Source: Oscillospiraceae bacterium
GTDB lineage: Bacteria > Bacillota > Clostridia > Oscillospirales > Ruminococcaceae
DNA length: 64,000 nt
Reading direction: 5' to 3'
NCBI GenBank assembly: GCA_017550285.1
Contig: JAFZPP010000025.1
Location: forward strand, 62,001 to 126,000
Shown: piece by piece, positions 21,311 through 31,667 of the stretch
How the letters are laid out: the number at the start of each line of letters is the position of its first letter
Numbering within the stretch: the stretch's first letter is position 1
The notes under the pieces: model-generated
Seen by the model: only the letters and a program-made list of their open reading frames with translations
Database searches by the model: none
What the model was told of the DNA's origin: nothing
Translations under genes and position numbers: made by a program

Positions 21311-24300
21311 TTACTTAAATGATCCGTTCACCTCAACCTTGCCGTCTGCGGTGATGATCGAGACAGTGATGCGCATATTTCCTTTTTCATCCGTGGATAG
21401 CTGCACGGTGCCGCTTTCCATGCCGGAGCCGTTCCATTCCTGTTCAATATCCACATCAAGCTGCGTGATGATACAGCTGTAATATGCATGGAATGAATTT
21501 GGCGAGCAGGACGCAATCTCCGCAGTCCAGTTGTGCGGATCATCGTCATCCTTGATCCTGCCGGTGACCGTAAAGCCGGAATAATCCGATTTGCCGTGAC
21601 CGATTGAATGCTTGATATCGACCTCTGTGTCGTCAAAAGGATTATGCGTTCCTTCTCCGTCCGCCGGCGGCTGATAATCTGTATCCGGCTCCTCCTCCTT
21701 TGTTTCTTTGAAATACGGCTGGAATACAAATTTGAAGCTGCCGTTCATCTGCATCGAGAATGATGCCTCCGAGCTGACGCCGACATTGCCGAATTTTCCG
21801 GAGCAGTACATGGTTCTTTCAAGATTCGCCTCGCCGAGCTCTGTTTCATAGGGATTGGATTCCGCAAGCCTGCATTCGGCAAATTCGCCGCCTTTGTCAA
21901 TCAGTTCGCAGACGGTCAGCCGGAGCTTGTTTTTCGTATCGAGATGCAGCGGCAGCAGCGAGAACGGAATCACGATCTCCTCGGTCCATTTGTCAAATTC
22001 GACCGGCACTGTGTATTCATCCTTTCCGTCGATCTTGCAGATGATCAGGAAGCGGTCGGTTTTCTCCTTTTGCGAGACTGCCGAAGGCGCCGTCTGCAAT
22101 TTGACCGTCAGCATTTCCTTTTCGCGGTCGAGCTCGACCTGCGGTGTATCCGGTGCAGGAATATAATAGATTGTATAGGATGATGCGCCGACCGCGCCGG
22201 AGCATTGCAGCTCGCGGTAATACATCATCTGTCCGAATGCGGTAATCACCGTGCCGTTTTTGGAATCCTGCCCCTTCTGCTGCTTGTTTGCAGGCGGGAA
22301 CAGGAATTCATGCTCCGGCTGCTGCTCAGTGAATTTCGGATCGGGTTCCAGCAGCACAGACCATGCTCTGTCCGGCGCACCCTCCACAGCAACTGCCGTA
22401 CAGGCGAAATTCTTTACCGGAACCGCGCTCACCAGCGTCGGGTTCTCGGCATTCATCTGATGCTTTTTGATCTGGGACGGGAAATTGACCTTCGTGTCCT
22501 CTTTCAGTTTATAATCCGTTTCGGCACAAAGGAGCGCAACGGATTCGACAGCATTCTGTTTCTGGAAATGCTTCCAGTAAGCATTCAGAACATCATCGGG
22601 CTTTCCGGATGCGACCGTGGTATCCGCAAAGCCGCAGATATGCATGAGCATACCGGAGATCGTTCCGAATTTTTTATACGCCTGAATCATATCCCAGCCG
22701 CGGTACTTCTTTTTCTGGATGGATTCAATATGCATGAGGAACCGTGCCAGCGAATAGCCGGACTGTGTCTGGAGATTGTGATTTGCGTCCGTCAGCATCT
22801 TGGAGCTTTCATCCAGCGGATAACCGAATGTTTCATAAGCCTTGCCGTCATCCAGTACATGATTCTGAATATAGTCCCATTCCTTATATTTCTCCGCACA
22901 GTGACATTCAATCGTCATCGCAGTCATTTCAAAGAATTTGACATTGGCTTCATTTTTTCCTGTCAGCTTTTTCGCCTGAATCAGGTGGAAGAGCTCATGG
23001 GTCAGGGTTGTCAGCAGCCGGTCGGCAGTATCCGACGAAACTGCCGTGCCGTACAGATCAAAATATTTTTTGTTTTTCTGAATATGATCATTGTTCTTCT
23101 GCGGCGTCCGCTTGACCAGCATATAGTTGCCGACGACGTAGTTCGTCACGGCATCACCGAGGTCTTCAACGGTTTCGCTGAAAACAATATCCGGCTTTTT
23201 GAGCTTCGGACATCCCTCATATAAATAGAGATAATCCATTGCGATTTCGTACTGTCTTGCGAGCATCACAACATCCGCCGGATGTCCGTTTTCAAGCTCC
23301 AGGAGTTTCTGATATTCTGCATTGTCCCGCAGCAGCTCGTACTTTTTCTGTGCTGCGACCCGATTGACCTCGCGCGCATAATTCATGAACAGACCTGCGA
23401 TACCGCCCCATGCGTCGCCGACCTTTGCCTCGGCATATTCCCGTGCCTGCCGGTCCGCATCGGTTTCGATTTCGGTCATACGCTTTTTTCGTGCATCCTT
23501 TGTTTCCTGCGGTTCATTGTCATGATAATAGATTGTGCAGCGTCCGGTATCATAGATTCCGGCGCAGCCGTCTACGGACTTCAACCATGTGTAATACTCG
23601 ACCGCAGTGACAATCACACCGACCGCGACGGCGATGATAACCGCATCTCTGCACACAACGATCAGGATGGTACTGTTCTGATCGCTCATCCATGTGAGCG
23701 ATGTCCCGTCAATTTCGACCGGATATTCTTCCGCGGTGCCGTCATCGGCAATGCGCAGAATATGCAGCTGATCGTACATTTCCTCCGGCAGCTCCAGCCG
23801 CGAGAGGTCATAGCTGCACGAATAGCATCCCGGCAGATGCTCGTCCGGCTCAATGCCCGCATCGACATGCCATGCATCGAGCATGATCGCGCCTGCATCT
23901 GCACAAATCTGATCGAGCTTTTTCGCTTCATTGTTTTCCAGCTCGCTGAACAGGAGCTGTCCGTCATAGCTGAGCACATTTTCCGGCGCACTGACGGTCA
24001 GTCCGGCAATCGGCTCATCTATATAGGCAGCGCTTTTGCCCTCCGGCTTGAAAATCCATTCTTTTCCGGCAGTATCCGGAGCATTCGGCGCTTCGGGATC
24101 GGTTTCATCCCCGAAATACGCCTTCTTCGGCGGCAGAACAGGCTGCTTGTCCTGATTTTCCTGCACCAGCTTCACCAGCAGCTTTTCATCCTGCATATCC
24201 AGCAGTCCGTCGAGATTGATATCCGCGGCGGAAAGACCTGCCGCGCTGAGATTCAGGCTGTCATTCTCTGCAAGATACCGCAGCAGCAGCACGATATCCG

Positions 24301-25489
24301 AGACCGAGATTCTGCCGTCCTGATTCAGATCGCCGTAGCGCAGCGTCGGATCAAAGACAGCGGTCGGAACGGAAAGCTCTGTTGTGGTCTGTTTTGCAGT
24401 TGTGGTTGTTGCTTTGGTTGTGACCGGTTTTGTGGTAACGGTTGTTTTTGATGTTGTCTGCTGCGCAGTTGTCACAGCGGATTTGGATGTTGTCGGCTTT
24501 GCTGTGACCGTTGTACTATGGGTTGTCGGTTTGGTCGTGACGGTCGTCGGTAAGGATGCGGATGTCGTCTGTTTTGCAGTTGATGTGGTCTGCGTTGTTG
24601 TGACTGTCGTGACGGTTGTTGTGGTTTGCTTTTGCGGAACCGTCAGGATGCAGACCTCATTGACCGCAATCAGATCAGGCGTATGCCCGTTGACCGTACA
24701 CGGAATGCCGTTGACAAACAGCTTTACATCATCAGCAAATACATAACCGTAATTCGCCGAGACGCAGATATCATAATGATACTGTCCGTTCGGAGCAAAG
24801 GCAGTCAGACGGTTTTCATCGGTCAGCCCCATGCCTTGATTATACGCCTCGTCGCTCATGACAAAGTGCTCATAATCCAGCAGATCGACCCAGCGCTCAT
24901 ACTGCACCGTCACGAGCGACGGGTCTGCCGGATGCGCGGTAAACCGTGGTGCATCTCCGGCGGCGAAATTGAGTGTCGCATCCAGAATATAGATTTCGGA
25001 GAGCGCCTGCGCATTCGGTGCGAGCGGCGTGACCTGCGGAATGAAATCGCAGAGCAGCATCAGCGTTTCGCCGTCATCCTGAAGCGTCGCGGTATACATG
25101 CTGCTGTCAATCGGCTCGTCATTGTAATACAGATCGAAGCCCTCTGTGAAATAATAGCCGCTGTCAGCACGCAGCGCGATCAGATAACTGTACGGCACGC
25201 CGACCGGATCATCCGGCACAGGATTGCCTTCATTTTTCGAGGTGTGGATATTCATATCGGATACGCAGCCCCAGCCTTCATTGAGGATGCTTGCATGGAG
25301 CAGGGCATCGCCGGTGAGATATGCTGTGTAATCGGGCACTTCCCCGACCGTCAGCGCGGTACTGACATTGCCGAATTCGACAATGCCGATCGGCTGGCGC
25401 GATTCTGCGGACACAGGCACGGCGGCAGCCTCAGCAGCAAGCAGCAGGGCAAGTCCGGTTGATAGGATACGGTTGATGATGCAGTACAT
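21311..25489 (-). CDS. Secreted dockerin protein with HELFH metallopeptidase-like motif
   Basis: 1392 residues with signal peptide (RILSTGLALLLAAEAAAVPVSA). N-terminal beta-rich region, a Thr-rich linker (about 300-375), then an internal type I dockerin (about 384-445; YGDLNQDGRISVSDIVLLLRY and ADINLDGLLDMQDEKLLVKL, each with the Ca-binding D-N-D pattern). The C-terminal two thirds contain LTHELFHLIQ (about 827-836), a gluzincin-type HExxH zinc motif, followed by EMTAMTIECHCAEKYKEW. The dockerin implies docking to a cohesin on a scaffoldin or the cell surface. GGAGG precedes the start. Protease activity is inferred from the motif only; the third zinc ligand was not assigned. Confidence 0.82.
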   Translation of the reverse strand: MYCIINRILSTGLALLLAAEAAAVPVSAESRQPIGIVEFGNVSTALTVGEVPDYTAYLTGDALLHASILNEGWGCVSDMNIHTSKNEGNPVPDDPVGVPYSYLIALRADSGYYFTEGFDLYYNDEPIDSSMYTATLQDDGETLMLLCDFIPQVTPLAPNAQALSEIYILDATLNFAAGDAPRFTAHPADPSLVTVQYERWVDLLDYEHFVMSDEAYNQGMGLTDENRLTAFAPNGQYHYDICVSANYGYVFADDVKLFVNGIPCTVNGHTPDLIAVNEVCILTVPQKQTTTTVTTVTTTQTTSTAKQTTSASLPTTVTTKPTTHSTTVTAKPTTSKSAVTTAQQTTSKTTVTTKPVTTKATTTTAKQTTTELSVPTAVFDPTLRYGDLNQDGRISVSDIVLLLRYLAENDSLNLSAAGLSAADINLDGLLDMQDEKLLVKLVQENQDKQPVLPPKKAYFGDETDPEAPNAPDTAGKEWIFKPEGKSAAYIDEPIAGLTVSAPENVLSYDGQLLFSELENNEAKKLDQICADAGAIMLDAWHVDAGIEPDEHLPGCYSCSYDLSRLELPEEMYDQLHILRIADDGTAEEYPVEIDGTSLTWMSDQNSTILIVVCRDAVIIAVAVGVIVTAVEYYTWLKSVDGCAGIYDTGRCTIYYHDNEPQETKDARKKRMTEIETDADRQAREYAEAKVGDAWGGIAGLFMNYAREVNRVAAQKKYELLRDNAEYQKLLELENGHPADVVMLARQYEIAMDYLYLYEGCPKLKKPDIVFSETVEDLGDAVTNYVVGNYMLVKRTPQKNNDHIQKNKKYFDLYGTAVSSDTADRLLTTLTHELFHLIQAKKLTGKNEANVKFFEMTAMTIECHCAEKYKEWDYIQNHVLDDGKAYETFGYPLDESSKMLTDANHNLQTQSGYSLARFLMHIESIQKKKYRGWDMIQAYKKFGTISGMLMHICGFADTTVASGKPDDVLNAYWKHFQKQNAVESVALLCAETDYKLKEDTKVNFPSQIKKHQMNAENPTLVSAVPVKNFACTAVAVEGAPDRAWSVLLEPDPKFTEQQPEHEFLFPPANKQQKGQDSKNGTVITAFGQMMYYRELQCSGAVGASSYTIYYIPAPDTPQVELDREKEMLTVKLQTAPSAVSQKEKTDRFLIICKIDGKDEYTVPVEFDKWTEEIVIPFSLLPLHLDTKNKLRLTVCELIDKGGEFAECRLAESNPYETELGEANLERTMYCSGKFGNVGVSSEASFSMQMNGSFKFVFQPYFKETKEEEPDTDYQPPADGEGTHNPFDDTEVDIKHSIGHGKSDYSGFTVTGRIKDDDDPHNWTAEIASCSPNSFHAYYSCIITQLDVDIEQEWNGSGMESGTVQLSTDEKGNMRITVSIITADGKVEVNGSFK

Positions 25490-25555
25490 GAGATCGCCTC
25501 CTGTTCGGTGTTGTGCGGCAGATTCCGGATATTTTCAACAGAATGAATTATATAT

Positions 25556-25584
25556 ACTATACCATAATTCAGAAGGATTGTCAA
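25556..25584 (-). promoter_or_regulatory. Promoter of the dockerin/HELFH gene
   Basis: Minus strand: TTGACA, 17-bp spacer, TATAGT. The 168-base gap between the two dockerin genes holds this promoter and the terminator at 25612-25640. Confidence 0.7.
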
Positions 25585-25611
25585 TAGAAACAGAATAATT
25601 TGTACAAAGTA

Positions 25612-25640
25612 AAAGGAGCGCACATGCAGTACGCTCCTTT
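25612..25640 (-). terminator. Terminator of the giant MBG-repeat gene
   Basis: AAAGGAGCG and CGCTCCTTT pair around an 11-base loop; on the minus strand TTTTAC follows the stem, 18 bases after the stop codon. Confidence 0.75.
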
Positions 25641-25657
25641 GTTTGTGTGTTTCGGGA

Positions 25658-28600
25658 TTATTTTGCGAGAATCATTCTGAGCAGTGCGCGCACATCCATG
25701 AGATCGAGGATGCCGTCGCCGTTGATGTCCGCCGGAATATGCACCGGCGGCAGCGTCGTCGCTGTATCCGAATCCTCTGCGAGCAGGCGGACCAGTAATA
25801 CCGCATCGGCAACCGAGCGGGTGCCGTCGCCGTTGAGATCGCCCTCTGTCGGCGTTTTCGGCTCTGTTTCCGTGGTGGTCGCGGATGTTTCGCTTGTGCT
25901 TGTCTGCGTTGTCACCGTCTCACTTGCGGTGCTCGGCGTTGTGACTGTCTCACTGGTGGTGCTCGACGTTGTAACTGTTTCACTGGTGGTGCTCGGTGTC
26001 GTGACTGTCTCACTCGCGGTGGTCGGTGTCGTGACTGTCTCACTCGCGGTGCTCGGCGTCGTGACCGTTTCACTGGTCGTGGTCGGTGTCGTCACTGTCT
26101 CATTTGTGGTGCTCGGTGTTGTCACCGTCTCACTCGTAGTGCTCGGCGTCGTGACCGTCTCACTCGTGGTGCTCGGCGTTGTCACCGTTTCACTGGTGGT
26201 TGTCGGCGTTGTCACCGTTTCACTGGTGGTTGTCGGCGTTGTCACCGTTTCACTGGTGGTTGTCGGCATTGTCACCGTTTCACTGATCGTGGTCGTCGTT
26301 GTGACTGTTTCACTTGTCGTGCTCGGCGTTGTGACCGGCTCACCGGTAGTGGTCGTCGTTGTAACCGTCTCACTCGTGGTGCTCGGTGTTGTCACCGTTT
26401 CGCTCGTGGTGCTCGGTGTTGTCACCGTTTCGCTCGTGGTGGTCGGCGTCGTGACTGTCTCACTCGTAGTCGTCGGCGTTGCGACCGTTTCACTCGTAAT
26501 GGTCGATGTTGTGACCGTCTCACTTGTGGTTGTCAGTGTTGTGACTGTTTCCGTGGTAATACGCGGTGTCGTCACGGTTTCGGTCACGGTTGTGAACGGC
26601 TCGCGCGTCGTTGTCGTTGTGGTTTCTGTTATGCTCGGCTCGGTGCGCGTCGTAAATATCAGGGTGGTGCTTGTCTGCGATGTGACCGTCTCATATGCAG
26701 TCGTTACAGTCGTCACAGTTTCCGTTGTGACAGGCGGCGCGGTTGTCTCACGCACTGTCGCTGCGGTTGTCGTTGTCACGGTCAGTTCAGGCGTTGTCCT
26801 TGTTGTGAATGTCTGACTCGTCGTTGTCGGTTCGGTGACGGTTGTGGTTGTTGTCTCAAAACCGGTTGTAGTGACGGTTGCCGCAGTGGTGCGGGGCGTT
26901 GTCACGGTTCCGGATGTTGCCGAAGTGCTGCCGGTCGCGGATGCGGCGGCTGTCGTTGTTGTACCGGTCGGAACAGTTGTGGCCGTCGCAGCGGCTGTTG
27001 TTGTAGTGGTGGTCGTTGTCGAAGTCGTTGTGGTCGCAGTTGTTGTCGTCGTTGTAGTCGTAGTAGTGGTGGTTGTCGTAGTTGTTGTGGTTGTGGTCGT
27101 AGTGGTGGTAGTCGTGGTCGTTGTTGTCGTAGTAGTTGTAGTCGTCGTCGTTGTAGTCGTGGTCGTGGTTCCTTCGATCTCAAATTGCAGCATGCGTCTG
27201 CCGGTGTAATTGCCGGTACCGTCTGCATATGCCTCCGCAATGCCGGGCTGTAAATTATTCTTGTACGAAACCGTATAATCCTTCTCCGGAATCAGCGCCT
27301 TCTCCGGATCGCCTGCATAGGCACGTACCTCAGGACAGATATTTTTGCCGTTTTCAGTGAATTTCTCACCGTCCAGCTCGATGCGGCTGATCGGTGCAGG
27401 CGAAATGCTGAACGGAATCCGGTATTCGCCGGTGACATTACCTTTGCCCGTAATCACGGCAGTCGCTTCACCTGCATTGACATTGTTTTCGTAGCTGAGC
27501 GTGTAATCCTCCGCTTGCAGCGTATAGCCGTTTTGCAGCCTGACCGAAACATCGGGCGTATGCGCCGTGCCGTCATACATATAGGTCGATGTATTCGTCG
27601 TTTTTGCGGTCAGGACATCCTTCAGATCGGCAGGCAGAATCGTGAACGAGCCCTCTGCGGTGCCGGTATAATTGCCCTTGAACGTGACCCTGACCTTCGC
27701 CGTTCCGGCATTCTGATTGTCCGAGAATGCATAGGTATAGGCAGTTCGCGGCAGATCATCCCCGCCGAGCGAAACCATAACCTCCGGTGCATAGGTCGGT
27801 CTGCCGTCAAAGGTCACCGTCGAAAAGGCGGTTCTGACCTTCGCGGTTTTGCTGATATCCGCCGGAACAATGTCAAAATACAGCGTGACCGTTCCCTGAT
27901 ATATCCCGTCACCGGTGAGCTTGACGCTGCCCTTGCCGCAGTCCGTATTCTCGCCGTATACGGCAAAGAAGGTCTCCTCCTCAATCAGCTTCGGCTGATT
28001 CACCGCAGTAACCTTCGGACGGATCGGGCTGCCAGTATACGTAAATTCATCTGCTTCGAGCTTGAACATCGCCGCTGTCAGCTTTGCCGGATTGATCCGG
28101 AAGGATGCAGACAGTGTGCCGGTATAATCGCCCTTGCCCTTTGCGGTGACGGATGCCGTGCCGGGGTATGTATTATCCGCATATTCCAGCGTGTAATCCG
28201 TCTCCGGCTTGAGCTTGGTATAATTTGCTGTCACGGATGCATCCGGTGTGACCGCATCGCCTGTCCAGTCATACGAAGACGGCGAAACCGTGATCTTATC
28301 CGTTGTTTTGAATGTATACGGCAGAATCGTGAAGGTCAGCTCCGCGCTGCCGGTATAGTTGCCCATGCCCTCAATCAGCGCCTTTGCGGTACCGGCATGC
28401 AGATTATCCTGATAGGTGACGGTATAGTCGATGCCTTTTCGGAAGCTGACGCTGTCGGTCCGCACGACTGCCGGTGTACGCTCGCTGCCGCTGAATGTAT
28501 ATTCGGTTACGGACAGACTGAGCACCTCCGGATCAAGCTCCGCCGGCAGAATCTGATATTCGAGCGTGAAGGTTCCGGTATAGTTTCCGGTAAATTCAAC

Positions 28601-31600
28601 GGTGACGGAAGCGGTTCCGGCGTTGTATACATCGGCATATTTCCGGTTGAAGCCGGTTGTCAGCGTTTTGTCGCCGATGATTGCCGTGACCGCAGGCATA
28701 TGGCTCTTGCCGTCATAGACAGCGGAATCATATTCGAGCGTGAGCTTGCAGTTCTCCTCGGTGAGTGCAAGCGGCTCGATTGTAAATTTCAGCGTTTTCT
28801 GTCCGGTATAGTTGCCCCTGCCGGAAACATAAACCGTCGCGGTGCCCTTGCTGATATTGCCGCTGTAGGTCAGTGTATAATCCTTGTCGGCGGTCAGAAC
28901 GGTTTTGCCGTCGGGCGAGCAGACCTTCACAGCCGGTTTGACTGCTTCGCCGGAATAGACAAACGGTCCTTCGTCCGTGATTTCCGCGATGAAATCGGCA
29001 TCATCGGCAATGCTCACTGCCGTGATCTGAAAATAGATGCTCTTGGTGCCCTTATAGGCACCTGTTCCGGTGACAGTGCCGTAAATTCTGCCTGCATCTG
29101 TATTGTTCTCCCAGCTGACCGTATAATCGGTGTCGGCGCGCAGGATGCGTTCACCGTCCTTGAGAACGATCTCCGGTGCAATCGGCTTTCCGGTATAGGG
29201 CGTTTTGCGCTCCGCATCGAAATCCGGATCGGCAAATGCAACCGTACAGCCCGACAGATACAGATAACTCGGCGTGAATGTCCGTCCGATTGTGCCGGTA
29301 AAATTGCCCTTTCCGCTGACAGAGATCGTATTTTCGCCGTATTCACAGGTATAATCCTGCTCCGGCACGAGCACATTGCCCTGATCATCCTTAACCGTGA
29401 TATCCGGCGTCAGAACCTTGTCCGGATCGCGGTCGGGATTGGATGCAATCGAGAGCCTGCCGGTTTTCAGCTCCTGCGGCTGAATCGTGAACAGTATTTC
29501 CGATTTTCCGCTGACATAGAGGCTGTCCGGCAAAGCCGTCAGCGTGATTTTGCCCATGCCTGCATTGATATTGTCCGAATAGGCAGCGGTAAAATCAACA
29601 TCCTGCTGCAATTCGATCTGTGTGCCGCCGGAATCTCTGACCGTGACCGTAAATTCCGGCTCAAACGGCTTTCCGCTGTATTTGCATGCGGCATCATTGA
29701 CCGTACAGTGTACGCTTGTCGCCGTGAGCGGTGTCAGCTTTCCCAGCGTCTTTTGATAAGTATGCCCGCAGCCTGTGCAGTGATAGGTGATATAGCCGTC
29801 CTTCTCGCCGGTTGGCTGGACGGTCTCCGTGATCTCATAGCTGTGTTTCAGGCTGAATTTGTAATCCTTTGCCGCAGCCGGATTGTATTTCGGATAGATG
29901 CGCAGCGTGCAGCTGACCGCTTCGGGATCAAACTGTTCAATCTTAAAATACTGCTTGAAATCATTGCTCTCCGGATCGACAGGCGTCAGATACTCTGCGC
30001 CCTCCGTGACCTCCATGACATATGCCGAGCTCGTCACACCGTCCGGCGCGGACGCACTTGCACGGACAATCAGCTGCTTGCCTGCATCCGGCTTATCGGG
30101 AAATCTCGTGGAGTAGGAATTCGGATTGTCGCTCGTTGTCCAGTAGGGATAGAAAGCGGTCGGGACGACAATCTGCTTATCCTCGCCGCATTTTGTGCAG
30201 CGCAGCGTGACATTGCCGTTTTCATCGGCTTCTGTCAGCTGCTCGTACTCATGACCGCCCTGATAGACGGCAGTGCTGAGCGCGGTCGGGCTCTGTGCAT
30301 TCATGCTGTAAAGCGTGACCGTCTCATTTTTCCACGTATACCAGTAGATTTTGCCGTTCCGGACAACCGGTTCACAGTCAGAGAGCGCGCCCTCAAAGCT
30401 CTGGATGCTGCCGGTCGGTTTGCCAGTCTTGTCGAGTGTCCGGTAATTGACCTGACTGCCTCTCTGCCAGAGCAGCGCAAAGGCATCGGTGCCGGTCTGC
30501 ACGAGATACGGCGTCTGACCCTTGTCTGTATCTTCCGCATAATTTGTGACGGTATAGCGTGTGACCGTTCCGCTGAGATCATTTTTCGGCGCAGCCGCAA
30601 CCATGATATTACGGGTATACGGGTCGGAATAATCGTTCCAGTAATCGGCGATCTTATTCTGATTGATCGAATTATACGCGATAATATAGTGCGTACTGCT
30701 CTGTGCAAATCCGCCGACGGATGCACCGGTATAGTTGACCTCCCGCATATTCGTGCTGTCGGCTGCCGCCGGAAACGGCACCAGCGTGCAGCGCGTCGCG
30801 GAGGCAGAGGTCATATTGCCGCCGGTATAATCGCTCTTGAAATAATCGAGCACCACGGCACGCGGATAGGCATCGCCGTGACTGATCGTGACGACATGCG
30901 TGCCGTCCAGCATGACGAACTGATTGAAGGAATGGCTCGAATAGTTCACGGAATTGGAATCCGTGTGAATGAGCCCGCTCATCGTGGACATCTTGATCTG
31001 GAACATCAGGTTTGCCTGATGCCCGCTGTACATTTCTCTGCCCATATGCAGAATCAGCCATGTTCCGTCATCGGCGCAGCGCAGTGTGCCCGCATCAAAC
31101 GGAGCGGTAACACCTTTGGTACTCAGCGTACTGTTGTTGACAGAGACATGCTTGACGAGCTTCCAGTCGCTGCTGTACTTAGCGATATCCAGCACAGGCA
31201 GATCATTGTCTTTCTCCGAATTGTTCTGACCGGTAATCAGATAGAAGTATCCGTCCTTGCCCTGATGAAATCCGCCCCAGACCGGCAGCTGCATGGTCAC
31301 GGTTTTCCGCGATTGCAGCTTGAAATCCGAGGTGTAGTATTCAATCAGCGCCTTCGGATTTTCGGTGTCGGTTTTGACAATCGCGCCGCCCTGCACGCGC
31401 ATCCAGCCGGTGCCGGAGGGAACAAGGCTTGAGGTGATCGCCGCAGCCCAGCGGCTGTAATTGTGCTTGCCGATGTTGCTGCCGGTAAAGGTCTGACAGT
31501 AGAGATCGGAGTCTGCCGCTTCTGCCGGAACCGGTGCAGCAGGCAGCAGCGTGAGGGTCAGTGCTGCTGCGGAAAGCAGGGACAGCAGTCTTTGTTTCAG

Positions 31601-31606
31601 TTTCAT
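25658..31606 (-). CDS. Giant secreted dockerin protein with MBG-like repeats and Thr-rich stalk
   Basis: 1982 residues. Signal peptide (KLKQRLLSLLSAAALTLTLL), a non-repetitive N-terminal domain (about 40-430) of unknown fold, two short CxxC modules (about 450-475 and 610-630), then about twelve MBG/YDG-type beta-sandwich repeats (about 640-1470), each with a variant of DYTVSYENNVNAGTA and G.GNYTG. A run of about 50 Thr (about 1478-1535), a Thr/Val linker, about 23 copies of the decapeptide TSETVTTP(S/T)T, and a C-terminal type I dockerin (about 1916-1982; GDLNGDGTRSVADAVLLVRL, ADINGDGILDLMDVRALLRM). Likely an extracellular adhesin or stalk docked by cohesin. AAAGGAG supports the start. Confidence 0.88.
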   Translation of the reverse strand: MKLKQRLLSLLSAAALTLTLLPAAPVPAEAADSDLYCQTFTGSNIGKHNYSRWAAAITSSLVPSGTGWMRVQGGAIVKTDTENPKALIEYYTSDFKLQSRKTVTMQLPVWGGFHQGKDGYFYLITGQNNSEKDNDLPVLDIAKYSSDWKLVKHVSVNNSTLSTKGVTAPFDAGTLRCADDGTWLILHMGREMYSGHQANLMFQIKMSTMSGLIHTDSNSVNYSSHSFNQFVMLDGTHVVTISHGDAYPRAVVLDYFKSDYTGGNMTSASATRCTLVPFPAAADSTNMREVNYTGASVGGFAQSSTHYIIAYNSINQNKIADYWNDYSDPYTRNIMVAAAPKNDLSGTVTRYTVTNYAEDTDKGQTPYLVQTGTDAFALLWQRGSQVNYRTLDKTGKPTGSIQSFEGALSDCEPVVRNGKIYWYTWKNETVTLYSMNAQSPTALSTAVYQGGHEYEQLTEADENGNVTLRCTKCGEDKQIVVPTAFYPYWTTSDNPNSYSTRFPDKPDAGKQLIVRASASAPDGVTSSAYVMEVTEGAEYLTPVDPESNDFKQYFKIEQFDPEAVSCTLRIYPKYNPAAAKDYKFSLKHSYEITETVQPTGEKDGYITYHCTGCGHTYQKTLGKLTPLTATSVHCTVNDAACKYSGKPFEPEFTVTVRDSGGTQIELQQDVDFTAAYSDNINAGMGKITLTALPDSLYVSGKSEILFTIQPQELKTGRLSIASNPDRDPDKVLTPDITVKDDQGNVLVPEQDYTCEYGENTISVSGKGNFTGTIGRTFTPSYLYLSGCTVAFADPDFDAERKTPYTGKPIAPEIVLKDGERILRADTDYTVSWENNTDAGRIYGTVTGTGAYKGTKSIYFQITAVSIADDADFIAEITDEGPFVYSGEAVKPAVKVCSPDGKTVLTADKDYTLTYSGNISKGTATVYVSGRGNYTGQKTLKFTIEPLALTEENCKLTLEYDSAVYDGKSHMPAVTAIIGDKTLTTGFNRKYADVYNAGTASVTVEFTGNYTGTFTLEYQILPAELDPEVLSLSVTEYTFSGSERTPAVVRTDSVSFRKGIDYTVTYQDNLHAGTAKALIEGMGNYTGSAELTFTILPYTFKTTDKITVSPSSYDWTGDAVTPDASVTANYTKLKPETDYTLEYADNTYPGTASVTAKGKGDYTGTLSASFRINPAKLTAAMFKLEADEFTYTGSPIRPKVTAVNQPKLIEEETFFAVYGENTDCGKGSVKLTGDGIYQGTVTLYFDIVPADISKTAKVRTAFSTVTFDGRPTYAPEVMVSLGGDDLPRTAYTYAFSDNQNAGTAKVRVTFKGNYTGTAEGSFTILPADLKDVLTAKTTNTSTYMYDGTAHTPDVSVRLQNGYTLQAEDYTLSYENNVNAGEATAVITGKGNVTGEYRIPFSISPAPISRIELDGEKFTENGKNICPEVRAYAGDPEKALIPEKDYTVSYKNNLQPGIAEAYADGTGNYTGRRMLQFEIEGTTTTTTTTTTTTTTTTTTTTTTTTTTTTTTTTTTTTTTTTTTTTATTTTSTTTTTTTTAAATATTVPTGTTTTAAASATGSTSATSGTVTTPRTTAATVTTTGFETTTTTVTEPTTTSQTFTTRTTPELTVTTTTAATVRETTAPPVTTETVTTVTTAYETVTSQTSTTLIFTTRTEPSITETTTTTTREPFTTVTETVTTPRITTETVTTLTTTSETVTTSTITSETVATPTTTSETVTTPTTTSETVTTPSTTSETVTTPSTTSETVTTTTTTGEPVTTPSTTSETVTTTTTISETVTMPTTTSETVTTPTTTSETVTTPTTTSETVTTPSTTSETVTTPSTTSETVTTPSTTNETVTTPTTTSETVTTPSTASETVTTPTTASETVTTPSTTSETVTTSSTTSETVTTPSTASETVTTQTSTSETSATTTETEPKTPTEGDLNGDGTRSVADAVLLVRLLAEDSDTATTLPPVHIPADINGDGILDLMDVRALLRMILAK
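25885..26575. repeat. 30-bp coding minisatellite (about 23 units)
   Basis: In-frame tandem repeat of the minus-strand gene encoding the decapeptide ETVTTPTTTS with third-base and S/T variation; copy-number change would lengthen or shorten the surface stalk without a frameshift. Confidence 0.9.
27005..27172. repeat. Trinucleotide (Thr codon) tract
   Basis: About 50 consecutive Thr codons on the minus strand, using all four ACN codons in irregular order. The mix of synonymous codons keeps the tract from being a perfect microsatellite. Confidence 0.9.
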
Positions 31607-31667
31607 GCCGGATAACTCCTTTCTGTTTCATAGATGCGGTTGCGTAAATCAGAATGAAATTGTACTT

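Noticed and set aside
25885-26575. Regular 30-bp periodicity suggesting a CRISPR array
   Set aside because: There are no unique spacers; units are contiguous, in frame and encode a decapeptide in a secreted protein.
25647-27209. Poly-Val/Thr frames on the plus strand in the repeat region
   Set aside because: Reverse complement of Thr codons gives GTN and similar codons; these are artefacts of the Thr stalk.
27515-31432. 1305-codon open frame on the plus strand opposite the MBG-repeat gene
   Set aside because: Shadow of a repetitive high-GC gene; the translation is Arg/Ile-rich without a signal peptide or domain, and the minus-strand gene has a promoter, signal peptide and dockerin.
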